From NCBI RefSeq assembly GCF_048544455.1, contig NC_133536.1, positions 25,484,152 through 25,548,151 on the forward strand: a stretch of DNA of 64,000 nt, written 5' to 3'. This DNA is from Silene latifolia. Its lineage: Eukaryota > Streptophyta > Magnoliopsida > Caryophyllales > Caryophyllaceae. Below the pieces are notes generated by a model that ran no database searches, was not told the DNA's origin, and saw only the letters and a list, made by a program, of their open reading frames with translations. Of the stretch, positions 1-10,639 are shown in pieces. How positions within the stretch are numbered: the first letter of the stretch is position 1; each line of letters starts with the position of its first letter. The translations under genes and the position numbers were made by a program.

Positions 1-834
1 AAGGTTACTGTTGTCATATTGCATAATTGGCCAATTGTAGCATTCGGATACGATTATTGGTTTGAGATGACATTACAGGGAATAAAAACTGTGTACACAG
101 TAGGAGCGTTGGCTCCATACAAGGGAACAACGTTGGTATTATAGACGTTGGCTCCAGGGCATTGGCCCATAGTAAAAAGGGAGCATTAGCTCCAGGGCGT
201 TGGCCCATTTTAAAAAGGGAGCATTAGCTCCAGGGCGTTGGCCCATTTTAAAAAGGGAGCGTTGGCTCCATACAAGGGAGCAACGTTGGTACTATAGACG
301 TTGGCTCCAGGGCGTTGGCTCCAGGGCGTTGGCCCATGAAAAAAAAGGTAATGTCTATATCTCTTCAGTAATGGTATACCGGTAGTAGTGTCATATGAAT
401 ATATATCCTGTTGGTATGATAGTCATATAATGTTTTTGGGATACCGGGTTGTTTCCTGGCATGGAATGCCGTACTTTGCTAAGTTAATTGGATAATATAT
501 GGTAATAAGGAGAATTCTATTGAATAAAGAATATGACATAAGGTCGGTGGAGGGAACTGGAGTCATACTCAGCCTGTGGTTGGCTGATTCCGTTACTTTC
601 ACTCTTTTTCAGGTACAGGTATTGAGGAAGGTCAAGTGTGAGGAATTGACATTATAGAGGATAATAAGTATAAGTTGTAAATAGTTTTAAGCTTTAATAT
701 TTATTTATTTTAATTGTTTAGCCTTGTATTCTCCCAAGGGAGAATACGGAGGTGACGCCCTTGTAATTCCGCTCTGTTTATTGTTAAATAAAAGAGCTAT
801 TTTGAGCTACCTGCTTGATTTTCGGGGCGTTACA
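1..834 (+). mobile_element. 5' LTR (3' portion) of non-autonomous Ty3-type element E1
   Basis: The sequence up to 834 is repeated almost exactly in 2539-6064 once the 3215-5902 insertion is removed, so it is an LTR whose first roughly 600 bases lie left of the window. It ends in ...GGGGCGTTACA and is followed directly by a Met-tRNA-type primer site. An AATAAAAG stretch near 787 could serve as a polyadenylation signal. It contains a GTTGGCTCC tandem array. Bases 674-688 are the empty target site that is duplicated around the retrocopy in the 3' LTR. Confidence 0.9.
105..337 (+). repeat. GTTGGCTCCAGGG tandem array inside the E1 5' LTR
   Basis: A degenerate tandem array with units built from GTTGGCTCCAGGG, GTTGGCCCAT and a spacer TTTAAAAAGGGAGC. 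The 5'-LTR and 3'-LTR copies have nearly the same number and order of units. The short open frames here are by-products of the repeat and do not look coding. Confidence 0.85.
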
Positions 835-837
835 GAT

Positions 838-855
838 TGGTATCAGAGCCACCCT
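838..855 (+). other. Primer-binding site of E1 (initiator Met tRNA type)
   Basis: TGGTATCAGAGCCACC begins three bases after the LTR end. TGGTATCAGAGC is the standard plant initiator-Met tRNA complement used by many Ty3 and Ty1 elements. Confidence 0.85.
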
Positions 856-1916
856 GCAACCGCGTATTGAGCCTCCGGCCATACGTCTAGCGGGGTAATA
901 GATTTTTGGACCTAGTGTATAAAACTTGAAACAAATAGATTAATATAAAAACCGAGTAATAGAAAGAGTAGGGTAGATATATATTGTATAATATTGGTAG
1001 GATTACTTCTTTTCTCAGTTTATTTGCTTAGGAGTTTGTATATTTGTGTGTGCTGATAATGTAATAGGTTTTTTTTTTTATTTATATATACCGATGTAGG
1101 TAGGAAAACCCATATATTATAATGGTAATATATGGTCAATTTTATTTGGATAAGGTAAGTTTTAGGCAAACATTTATTTTTAAGGGTAGGCTGAAATTTT
1201 AAAGGGTGATGGATCCATTTACTTGTTAGCCTTGATGTATTAGTTTTGGTGCATAACCTAGATGTATTAGTAATACGGAGTACTTAACAATGTATCTCAT
1301 AGTACTATCTTAGATGCAATATGACATGCATTCTGTAGGACTATTAGGAGCATATACATTCACATGTTTTAGTAACCAAGTTGGTCAAGTTTCAGAACAT
1401 TCTACATTTAAGATTGATAGTTTTTACCCATTTACTCATTATTTCTTGGTATTGTTTTAATGATTCGAAGCCTTGATACTCAAAATTGTTTTACATCTTG
1501 TGAAATTTTCAAATTGTCAACTTCGTATTTGGTGTATTTTGAAAATTTAATGTAAAAAAAAAAAAAAAGAAATTACCTTTACTAAGAATTTGAAAATGAA
1601 ATTTTCAATTTTGTTTTTCTTTGGCCTTTGCAGTTGTTGGGATGCTAGGACTTGTTATTATAGACGTCTAATAACCAGTCCAGCGCCTACTAACGCATGA
1701 TTTGAGTTCGTCTTTGAATTGGATTACTTGAATTCTTGTTCGCGACAGGAATTCTTGCGTTCCATTATATAAGACAGATGTTTTCTAACTCATTTCATAT
1801 ATATGATTAATAGACTTTAGTTGACTTAAAATTCTTGTAAATCTCTTGAGATTTGAAAAAAATCGAAGTTTTCACTTTTCCATTTCTATTTTTAAGTTTC
1901 GGGACGAAACTTATTT

Positions 1917-1930
1917 TAAGGAGGGTAGAA
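1917..1930 (+). other. Polypurine tract of E1
   Basis: AAGGAGGGTAGAA lies directly before the TGTAATACCCC start of the 3' LTR, the standard position for the plus-strand primer. Confidence 0.8.
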
Positions 1931-2644
1931 TGTAATACCCCGGAAAAAAAATAGCGAGAATAATACACGCAGACTTCTTATGTGTGCGTTAGTATAACTC
2001 GAGTAAATATCTATTTTGACCGAGTTTATCTTTAAGAATGTTTTTATACACACAATTTGATAATATTACGGAAAATACATAGGCATGTAGCTTGTAGAAT
2101 AAATTAGTTACCAAATAGAAGTTGACTTTAAGTTACTCCGTATCTATCTTGTGTAGCCTAGTCATCCTGTAATTATTTAGAGCCTCCACGAATAGGAATT
2201 GTTGGCATAAGGTGTGGCATACTAACTAAGCTCATCCTTACAAGGCTACAACATAAGAAGGCGTAAAAAGAAAGAACTAAGCACTTGAAACCTCATTAGT
2301 ATACGACGCACAAAAATGAAAACGGGAGAGAAACCATGCGCTAGATCTATTTTATGACCTCATAAAGGTATGATTTCGGGACCCTTTGTCGATATAAGTA
2401 ATTATTTACCTTTATTTACCTTGAAATAAGAGATTAGAAATAATACGTTATATTAGTTTTATTGTTAATTTTATCTTGTGATTGTTATACTGCTCACAGG
2501 TTATATAGGTTATCGTCTTATAAGTATATTACTGTGATAAGGTTACTGTTGTCATATTGCATAATTGGCCAATTGTAACATTCGGGATATGATTATTGGT
2601 TTGAGATGACATTACAGGGAATAAAAACTGTGTACACAGTAGGA

Positions 2645-2862
2645 GCGTTGGCTCCACACAAGGGAGCAACGTTGGTATTATAGTCGTTGGCTCCAGGGCG
2701 TTGGCCCATAGTAAAAAGGGAGCATTAGCTCCAGGGCGTTGGCCCATTTTAAAAAGGGAGCATTAGCTCCAGGGCGTTGGCCCATTTTAAAAAGGGAGCG
2801 TTGGCTCCATACAAGGGAGCAATGTTGGTACTATAGGCGTTGGCTCCAGGGCGTTGGCCCAT
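2645..2862 (+). repeat. GTTGGCTCCAGGG tandem array inside the E1 3' LTR
   Basis: The counterpart of the array at 105-337, with the same unit order and a few substitutions. Confidence 0.85.
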
Positions 2863-3199
2863 GAGAAAAAAAGATAATGTCTATATCTCTTCAGTAATGG
2901 TATACCGGTAGTAGTGTCATATGAATATATATCCTGTTGGTATGATAGTCATATAATGTTTTTGGGATACCGAGTTGGTTCCTGTCATGGAATGTCGTAT
3001 TTTGGTAAGTTAATTAGATAATATATGGTAATAAGGAGAATTATATTGAATAAAGAATATGACATAAGGTCGGTGGAGGGAACTGGAGTCATACTCAGCC
3101 TGTGGTTGGCTGATTCCGTTACTTTCACTCTTTTTCAGGTACAGGTATCGGGGAAGGTCAAGTGTGAGGAATTGACATTATAGAGGATAATAAGTATAA

Positions 3200-3214
3200 G
3201 TTGTAAATAGTTTT
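3200..3214. repeat. Left target-site duplication of the retrocopy
   Basis: GTTGTAAATAGTTTT occurs here and again at 5903-5917, flanking the insertion. The undisturbed E1 5' LTR carries it once, at 674-688. Confidence 0.9.
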
Positions 3215-3443
3215 TTTTTTTTTTTTTTTTTTTTGACAACAATAAACTTTGATTAATAACAGTTCAAACTACATAGGTCACCTTAAAGTACAAACAAAGG
3301 AACAGAACCAAACCTAAAACTACTTGATACCCAAGTAACAGAAGAAACGGTACAAGTAGTTTCAAGCGAAGAAACAAGACGACTCTTTTTGAACGGTGGA
3401 TGGTAATGGGCGTCGAACTCGATAAGGTGGACTTCCTTTCGCT

Positions 3444-4862
3444 TCATTCTCCTAACGGCAATTGTACTGCTGGTGTACCTGCAAAAAGAAACTGACAACA
3501 TAGACCTTTTCTTTGAAGTGGCAGATGCGCGACCCTTACAACCTTTAGTGAGGGAACGATCCTTGGGGACTGTGGTAAGTGAAACATCTCTCGACAAAGA
3601 AATAACTCGAATCGGACCGATGAGATCTTAGTTGGATAGGGAGAGTCGGAATTAAGTCGAGTCTTTTTATCAACTTGTACCTCAATCTCCTCCTTAACCA
3701 ATGCATTGTTTATAGGCTGGTCAACATTACTAACATGAGAAAAGCTCTCCCGTGGAGGAGAGAAGTTGGGAACTTCTGCTGTCCCATCAATGACGTCATG
3801 GGGAGTTCCCGTCTGGATAGTTTTAGAGATGAGGGGACGAACCCTCATAAAAGACATGGACCTTGGGTGGTAGAAACCCAAATTCTTGCCATGTAGCAAA
3901 TTTTCGTAATCTTGAGATGATAAATGAAGTGAGTTATGAGATCGCTTCTGGTTGGTGAAGCGGAATTGAGGTGATTTTGTGGTAGGAGAAGAGGAAGAAG
4001 TAAACACCTGTGTATCATTCGAGGCTTCATCAGTCACATTGCCACTATCAGAATCCATGGGCTCATCTGGTGAACTAGAAATATCACAAACAAAGCAGAA
4101 GACGAAAGACGTAGCTGAATACAATAAGGTCTTCCTGCCAGTCGCTTCAACTTCAGAACAGAGCGACGATGCAATAGTCACAGACTCTGTTATCTTTTCG
4201 GCCACTTCAGCAACTTGAGGTTGGAGAGAAGAAACTACTTTATGACTATCAAGAGAAGAACCAAACAACTTTCCTGCCCGAGCATCATCAGCATTTAAGG
4301 AGTCGACGACAACTCGCTTACCATTTTTGTTGATCACTAAAGACTGCTTAATATCTTCCAGCTCATGTGCAATATCTTTATTATTAGGCTCAATCGACCT
4401 TGCCTCCTCCAAAGTAGTACATGCTTCCGATAACCTGTCCAATTTTTTAAGGGCAACGGCCTTACGAAAAAGAGCTTTAGCATGTCGTGGAAAGAAGTGC
4501 AAAACCATTGAGCAATATGTCAAAGCGACCTCAGGAGCCTGAAGCTTGTTCGCACACGCGGCCAAATTTAAGCACAAAGAAACAGCGAGCGGCAAAGTTG
4601 CATTTAAATCAAGCGCACTTTTTGCTTTGAGAGACGAACTGAGTAAACGGCATGCCTTATCATAACAATCACCCGCCTGATCAAACTGTTGTTGGCGAAA
4701 AAGGTTATTGCCCAAATCTTTCAGAGCTTGAATTTGAGAAGAAGAAGAAAAGTTCAACTGGTTAAGGACCTTCAAAAATTCAATTTCCTCATCCGACAAC
4801 TTCTCATTACCATAAATAAGGACGAAGTACTCAAAAAACTCGATAGTGGAAAAGGACGACAT
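3444..4862 (-). pseudogene. Retrocopy of a TPR-domain protein gene
   Basis: The 472-residue frame is intronless. Residues about 42-75, 91-124 and 126-159 form three tetratricopeptide repeats (signatures LGNNLFRQQQFDQA, LNLAACANKL, ALFRKAVALKKLDR), the arrangement seen in co-chaperone and FKBP-like TPR proteins. After the KNGKRV segment the remainder is Ser/Asp-rich with no recognised domain. TPR arms usually bind Hsp90/Hsp70 tails, but the specific parent gene is not identified. Near 3600 another minus frame (3283-3597) continues with a more natural-looking C-terminus, which suggests a one-base frameshift in the last roughly 50 codons. The start is the first ATG after an upstream stop. No promoter came with the mRNA, so expression is doubtful. 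The long open frame suggests a recent insertion. Confidence 0.7.
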
Positions 4863-5902
4863 ATTTTAACTACAGAGGTAAACTAAGGTAAACTCTTAAA
4901 AACCAACTACGAAAACTTAAGCAAAGCAGGTGAAAGAAGGTAAAAGCGAAGAGTGAAAGCTACTACAACCAACCATCCACACAACACCAACCCAATCACA
5001 CGACCTCCGACAAACACTCCACCAAAGTGAAACATACAGAAAAGACACCACCTCCAACAACAGCCCCGACAACCTCTAAGAAACAGGACTGCCCTACATA
5101 AGAAGGAAACCAAGAAATAGCTGAGTTCCGAAAAAAGATGTAGCTATAGCCTAACTCCCAGAAGGAGTCGAAACCCACCACAAACCAAACACTGGAGCAC
5201 GACATACTCGGAACACACAAGTCCCTTCAAGACAACAAACCCTTGGATGACGAAACGAAACGGATGTAATCAACAGACGATATGTAAATACTGAAATAAA
5301 GATCAAATTTAACAACCAGAAAAAAAACCATATAAGACAAAGATTTGTGTTGTGATTTGAGTGAACTAAAGCACTTTGAAACAGCTGAAACGCAGAAACC
5401 ACAAATCAATTCGGCATCAAAAACAGCAGGAACTCAAAACCCCGAAAAAGATTCATCAGAATATAGCTCAAAACAGAGAAAACAGCCTTGAGGACTTAAA
5501 AAGCAGAGGTACATGCTGAAATCGGAAACGGAACCCTTGGAAGAAACCAGACGCAAAACAATTCACATAAACCCTTCAAAAAACAGATAAAGACGAAAAA
5601 CGAACCGTCATATTGAAACTAGGCAGTCAAAGAAAGATGCAAGAAGCCCGATAACGACGGAAACACCATAAACCAAAGCTCCGAGCATCTAAACAAAAGA
5701 GGCTGAAGAAAGGTGGGTCGAAAACGGAAAGAGTAGGGAAACAAACTTCAGTCAAGCGTTTGAGGCCGTCGGAGATAAGTAGAATCTCCGGCGGCGCCGG
5801 AGGTGCGAAAGGGCGGTCAGGAGGATGGCAGCGGTAGTAGATCTAGGGTTTCTTAATGGGGGAGGAAAAGGGAGAGAGAAGAGAGAGCTTTTCGCGGTTG
5901 TT
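4863..5902 (-). other. 5' leader of the retrocopied mRNA, possibly with a retained intron
   Basis: On the minus strand, about 5780-5902 is CT-rich and purine-poor like a plant 5' UTR. The stretch 4880-5700 is T-rich and reads more like an intron than a leader. No convincing reading frame is present; the small minus frames at 4907-5409 look like chance. Confidence 0.45.
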
Positions 5903-5917
5903 GTTGTAAATAGTTTT
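5903..5917. repeat. Right target-site duplication of the retrocopy
   Basis: An exact copy of 3200-3214. LTR sequence resumes here and continues to 6064. Confidence 0.9.
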
Positions 5918-6064
5918 AAGCTTTAATATTTATTTATTTTAATTGTTTAGCCTTGTATTCTCCGAAGGGGGAATACGGCGGTGACGCCCTTGTAATTCCG
6001 CTGCTGTTTATTGTTAAATAAAAGAGCTATTTTGAGCTACCTGCTTGATTTTCGGGGCGTTACA

Positions 6065-6219
6065 TCGTCACTGTCCACGGCCAAGCGAAGTTGAGCGTCC
6101 CAATCAGCGAAATTGGACCCATTCTTTTCTAATTTACAACGATCCATGAAGGATCGGAGCCATGAAACATTGATGAGAGTGTTGGAGCTAGTGGTTGCGG
6201 ATGAAATTGGAGTTGTCAT
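6065..6219 (-). pseudogene. Start of a Ty1/copia Gag gene, cut by E1
   Basis: The minus frame starting at 6219 reads MTTPISS... and includes NGSNFADWDAQLRLAVDSDD, the pattern of the copia Gag N-terminus (Leu/Asn-Gly-x-Asn-Phe-x-x-Trp followed by a charged loop). The frame runs directly into the end of the E1 LTR, so the rest of Gag and Pol lies beyond E1, left of the window. An upstream in-frame ATG at 6276 gives a hydrophobic leader untypical of Gag; the Met at 6219 is preferred. Confidence 0.65.
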
Positions 6220-8489
6220 TGCAATTGAGAAAACAGTTTTGACTACAAAATAGGAAGTGAAGGAATTAATAAACATCTATCGTTTTTAAAATACTTGTAA
6301 ACGTTTTAAACAAGTTTTAAGCATTTATATAGTGACCTCTACCCAACTATTATAAATGATCCCGAGATCCAAATTCATATCAATTCGGGCACGGTGAGCC
6401 GATTCATCCCTTATCAATATAACTCAGTGGATTAACTCTTTAATCGATTCTACTTCTAGAACTCTCGGTCGATAAAATGACTTTAATATTTATCTTTAGC
6501 CCGGAACACATGCGACTACGGTCACGAATACTTCCGTTGAGCTCAATCAAAATTTCGATGTAATAACATTTTATTACCCACTTACCCAACGTAACAAGTT
6601 TAGCATCCCGGTGAGCCGAGCCTACTTCCTTATGAAATTGAGACTCATGGTTTCTACTATTTGGTAAGGCTAGTTCTCAATTATTATTTACTGAGAGGTC
6701 TTGTCAATTTATTATCTATCACGTTTTAAGTGAACTAAAGCGGTGAACTACGATAATTATAATTGACACGGTTGATGACTCGATGTGATATGAATGTGTT
6801 GTTATGGCGATTTGGCAATGCATGCAACATATTAAAATAAATGCAAAGCAATAATAATAAATTCCTAGTATGGCCTTCCTAAACTAGAAAATCAAATAAT
6901 CTATTACATCTTCGGAAAACAACTCCTTTGGTCCCTTGAATCTTCAAGTGGCACGCCTCCCAAGAACACCGTCTCTGTCGGAACGCCTTTCCAAATGGCA
7001 GCGTCATGAAGAAACTCCATGATTACAAATAATAATAAAAATACAAAGCTATTCCTATTATACATTTGTAATATGAAAAACTAGTAAAAATAAAAGTGAT
7101 ACGAGATCACATTAAATTACAACCGAATTAATATTACCTTTCATTACGGGAAATATCGATTAAAACTAAGGTCATACTAAGACAAAATTACATAATTCAA
7201 AATTATATAAATAAAAATGACATTCAACAATTGAAATATGTAGCATTATAATATGTGTATATCATGCCAAATTATATCCCAAATCGCCCTATTTAACTTA
7301 TATCGATCATATAACCCGGTTTTATGGAAATGGACAATTTTAACTTATTAAAATCGATAAATAATACTAAAATCTAATTTTAATCCAAGTTAATTATTCT
7401 AACATTCTTAGGACTCAAAAGATAGTCATCATTCAATTTTTGACTATAATTCAGCTTGATTTAATTTTTATGCTCATTTTTTACCTTAAAATCATAACTA
7501 TTATGAAATAAATCCAAATTTAATTACATTAATTTCAAAATTTGAATTTTAAATTTTTGAACATTCTGGAATAATTCCATGACACTCATAATGTCAAAAA
7601 TTATGGTTAAAATTTTCGAATTTATTTCGAGAAAATATAGTTGCGATATATCGGTTTTATCAAATAAAACATCTAAAGTATACAAAAATTAATCCAATCA
7701 ATTTAACAAATTTAGATCTGATAAGTGAGATATTTATTCAACCTAAAATAATTTTCTCATGCCATGCAAATCGTTTTAGCTATTTATTCTAAAATAGTCA
7801 CTATTTATGCCATTTTTACACGAAAAATTCATAAATCATGCAAAATGAATCAAGTTCATTTTAAATTTTACATACAGTGAGTAAAACATTCATGTGACAA
7901 CATATTAAAATTTTATGGCCCATTTCGAAGTTTAACTATATTTAACCATTTTACCTCCTTTTAATTCATTTTTATCTCATAAAATTTATAAATCATGCAA
8001 TATTAATCAAATTAATACAAAATTTTACATACAATAAGTAAAATATGCATGTGAGGTCATATAAAATTTTCAAGGTCAGAAACTAAGTTTAACCGTTTTT
8101 AGTCATTTAACCTCTATTTATACCGTTTTTATCACATAAAAATCATAAATTATGAAATATTAATCACATTAATACGAAATTTTACATACAATACCTAAAA
8201 TATTCATGTGAGGTCATACTAAAAAGTCACGGCCAGTATGAAGTTTAACCATTTTTAGTAAATAAAAGTTCATTTTACTCAGAAAATGTAATTATTTAAC
8301 TAAAAATCATTAAAATGAGCAATAAAATACCATAAATCATAAAAATGACCTAAAAACATTTTAGGACCAGAATATATAACATGTATCAATATTTCGTGAC
8401 TTTATCTAATAAATCACAAATTTTTAGTTTTAATTAAGTTACTAATAACTCGAAAAAACTATAAATCGATTATGCATGCAACATCCTAT
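6220..8489 (-). mobile_element. Untranslated leader of the minus-strand copia element
   Basis: About 2.3 kb of AT-rich DNA between the Gag start and the primer site. No reading frame of note. It contains three tandem copies of a unit of about 157 bases (7833-8265). A leader this long is unusual and may itself contain an older insertion, but I found no boundaries for one. Confidence 0.55.
7833..8265. repeat. Three tandem units of about 157 bases
   Basis: Units start at AAATCATGCAA or its variants near 7833, 7991 and 8148. Each contains TTTTACATACA, ATTCATGTGA or ATGCATGTGA, and AGTTTAACC blocks in the same order. Divergence between units is visible, so the array is not fresh. Confidence 0.75.
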
Positions 8490-8501
8490 GCTCTGATACC
8501 A
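8490..8501 (-). other. Primer-binding site of the copia element
   Basis: The plus-strand GCTCTGATACCA is the complement of TGGTATCAGAGC, the initiator-Met tRNA primer site, directly next to the LTR end. Confidence 0.75.
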
Positions 8502-8502
8502 A

Positions 8503-9761
8503 TTATAAGATTCATATACCTATTATTAGACTCTTATAATAGTGAACAAATTAACATTTTAATTATAAGTTCTTTAGATCTAGTGCATGCATAACTAAAT
8601 AAGAGATTAAATAAGAAAAACAATGTCCCTTACATTGTTATATGGCTCGAAAAAAGGCACAAATAAGGTCACCTTCCTTATTTGGTCTTGAGCTTAAAAT
8701 GGTGGATGATCCTCCAAAATCCCAATGCAGAGATCCTCTTTTGATTGCACCCAAGACAAATCCCTTAAAATAATATACTAATTAACTAGATTAGTGCATT
8801 ATTGTTCCTTAAAATGGATTCTAGTATTATCACTATTACTACACTTGTAATCTAATATTTTGATGATATTAGAAAAACAATTTCTTGCTTCTAAAAACTT
8901 GTTTTAGAGAGAGGTAGAGAGAATATGTTGAATGAATGCATGTGAATTGTGTAAAAGTGAAAATAAGAACCAAAAGTACTCTTAAAAGAGTAGTATGGCC
9001 GGGTAGCATAAGGCCAAGGAAGGCATCTTGTTTTTTCTTTTACTCTTATAAAAATGTAGGTGTGTAAGAATAGGTAGAGTAGGTTTAATTAATTTATTTT
9101 TATCACATAAAATAAATCACCCACTAATTCCTACCACCCCAATATTTCGGTCCATATGTATAAAATGGACTACCATTTTATTTTGTCAGTTTGTCAATTG
9201 TCACACAATATGTTACATGTGGTATGTTACATGTTATTAATTAATTTAATGCATATTTATCAAATAAATATCATTTTATAAATTAATTAATTTACATAAA
9301 ACAAATTGACCAGTGATTATTGATCACATAAATAAAATGGGTCATTTAGTTATAATTCACAACATATTGTAATTATAATTAACCATTCATTCTTATCTCA
9401 ATTGTTTCACAAACAGTAATCAATTTTAGTAATAAAGTATTTCATTACTAAAATAAATCTTATTTAATCCAATTACAATAAGATATAAATATTCTCTCTC
9501 ACAACTGAATTGTTCAATTTTAAGGAATTGTATCGTTATACAATTAATCAATTTGTCTATTAAAGGAATTGTTCATTAGGTGTGACCTTAAGGGATCAAC
9601 TGATCACCACCGTCAAACGACAGTAATGTCAAACTCTATTTAGCCAATCATTACTGATTAATGCTGATCAGTTGACTATATAAATGAATCATCCCTTACG
9701 TATTCTTAATTTGAGATTTAAACATGTGATCGCACTATTGTTGAGGACACATACTCCAACA
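8503..9761 (-). mobile_element. 5' LTR of the minus-strand copia element
   Basis: On the minus strand it begins TGTTGGAGTATGTGTCCTC, a beginning seen in several plant copia LTRs, and runs to the primer site. The 3' edge near 8503 lacks a clear CA and is approximate. The left partner LTR is not in the window. Confidence 0.65.
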
Positions 9762-10286
9762 TAAATACTAATTAATCTCTCTTAGTAACCCTAACTCGAT
9801 ATTACTCATAAGACAAAGAGGAAAAGTGATATTTCAACTTACAAAGGTAGATCGGGAATTAGGAGAGGTGTTCCACGATTAATCCAAGCTTGAAGACCAA
9901 GGGAAAGGCATAGGGAGCATTTTAGAGAGAGGGGAGAGTTTTTTAGAGTAAGAAAGAAGAAGAAGAAGAATGAAGGGGATAGGGGGTTTGGATATGATGA
10001 AATCCCGAAATATCCTTTCTCAGGTATAGCTCAGCACCACTCGACCGAGAGACTGGTTCACTCGACCGAGTGGCACTCACTCGGTCGAGTATACCCTTAA
10101 TCGACCGAGTGCTAACTCACTTGGTCCACCTACAGTTCTACTCGGTCCACTGGAAGTCTACTAGGTCTAGTTTAGGTCTTACTTGGTCTCATAGGAGGGG
10201 TCATCCTTTACTTCCGAGTACATGTAGGTTCCCTTACGTGTCCCTAGGTCCTTTGTGGGTCCCAAATTATCCGAGTATTATAATTT
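9762..10286 (-). mobile_element. Chromovirus LTR fragment interrupted by the copia element
   Basis: On the minus strand it starts TATAATACTCGG, close to the LTR starts of elements A and B (T[G/A]TAATACTACGG). A cluster of ACTCGGTCGAGT-type palindromes follows, then a leader-like CT-rich stretch. It stops exactly where the copia LTR begins (9761), so the copia element landed in this LTR. The rest of the LTR should lie on the far side of the copia element. Confidence 0.65.
10045..10130. repeat. Palindrome cluster, ACTCGGTCGAGT type
   Basis: Several copies of ACTCGACCGAG, ACTCGGTCGAGT and ATCGACCGAGT spaced by 10-25 bases inside the minus-strand chromovirus LTR. The organisation matches the ACTCGATCGAGT clusters in elements A and B, with a different central pair. 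Confidence 0.75.
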
Positions 10287-10330
10287 TCCCTCCTTAAAAA
10301 TGAATTTCGTCCCCAAAGTTCGCCGCTCAC
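10287..10330 (-). other. Polypurine tract and 3' end of a minus-strand chromovirus interior
   Basis: On the minus strand GGGGACGAAATTCATTTTT is followed by AAGGAGGG and then the LTR start. This is the chromovirus 3' end layout also seen in E1 at 1895-1930. Confidence 0.7.
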
Positions 10331-10639
10331 TCTCTTTCCCAATTATTACCCGGTTTTCTCTTAAGCTTCATTCTCGATTCTCGTGTTTTCTCTTGCCATC
10401 ATTGCTCTTATTGTTATCCACGTATATCCTATCTATCCAAAGTTTCTTGTTCACTCTCATTACTTTCCCACGTATCGCGCTGCTTCGTTTCTAAATTTTT
10501 CGAGTTCTTACCCCCATTCATATCATAGTCATGTTGCATACTCACACACTTTGAATCGTGTCATACTTTATTTATTGAAACTGACGTGTTGTGTGTCTGT
10601 GTAATTGTCATCTATTTCCGGGGTGGCCTGTGTCGATTC
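10331..10639. other. Unassigned T-rich stretch
   Basis: It lies between the minus-strand polypurine tract and a plus-oriented LTR end. The two plus-strand frames of 73-79 codons (10255-10604) are rich in Leu, Ser and Phe with no family signature and are probably chance. Confidence 0.4.

Larger units (their letters stand above)
835..1930 (+). mobile_element. E1 internal region, noncoding
   Basis: Only about 1.1 kb separates the primer site from the polypurine tract, and no reading frame resembles Gag or Pol. The end of the interior keeps the TTTCGGGACGAAACTT segment and a purine tract (about 1917-1930) typical of chromovirus 3' ends. I infer a deleted, non-autonomous derivative of a chromovirus-type element that would need proteins from elsewhere. 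Nothing else is recognisable in this stretch. Confidence 0.75.
3215..5902 (-). mobile_element. Retrotransposed cDNA (processed gene copy) in the E1 3' LTR
   Basis: The insertion opens with a run of T on the plus strand, which is a poly-A tail on the minus strand. It is bounded by 15-base direct repeats and interrupts LTR sequence that is continuous in the other LTR. These are the marks of L1-mediated retrotransposition of an mRNA. The minus strand holds a TPR-protein reading frame (3444-4862). Its far 5' end (about 5780-5902) is CT-rich and resembles a plant 5' UTR. The 1 kb between that and the ATG is long for a spliced leader and may include a retained 5'-UTR intron. No reverse transcriptase is present, so this is passenger DNA and not a LINE. 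Confidence 0.85.
1931..6064 (+). mobile_element. 3' LTR of E1, interrupted by a retrocopy
   Basis: It starts TGTAATACCCC and ends GGGGCGTTACA. It matches the 5' LTR from 2539 onward. Removing the insertion at 3215-5902 and one 15-base duplication leaves an LTR of about 1.43 kb. Base 6065 resumes minus-strand copia Gag coding sequence, so E1 landed inside that gene. The left end of E1 is outside the window, so its target duplication cannot be checked. Confidence 0.88.

Noticed and set aside
4907..5409. Minus-strand Phe/Cys/Val-rich frames upstream of the TPR frame
   Set aside because: They lie in the T-rich leader of the retrocopy, overlap one another in several frames and match no family.
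3215..5902. The insertion as a LINE
   Set aside because: It has a poly-A tail and target duplications but no endonuclease or reverse transcriptase; the coding content is a TPR protein, so it is a processed gene copy.
10070..10604. Plus-strand frames of 73-79 codons
   Set aside because: They cross the chromovirus polypurine tract and LTR and are low-complexity Leu/Phe/Ser; no domain.
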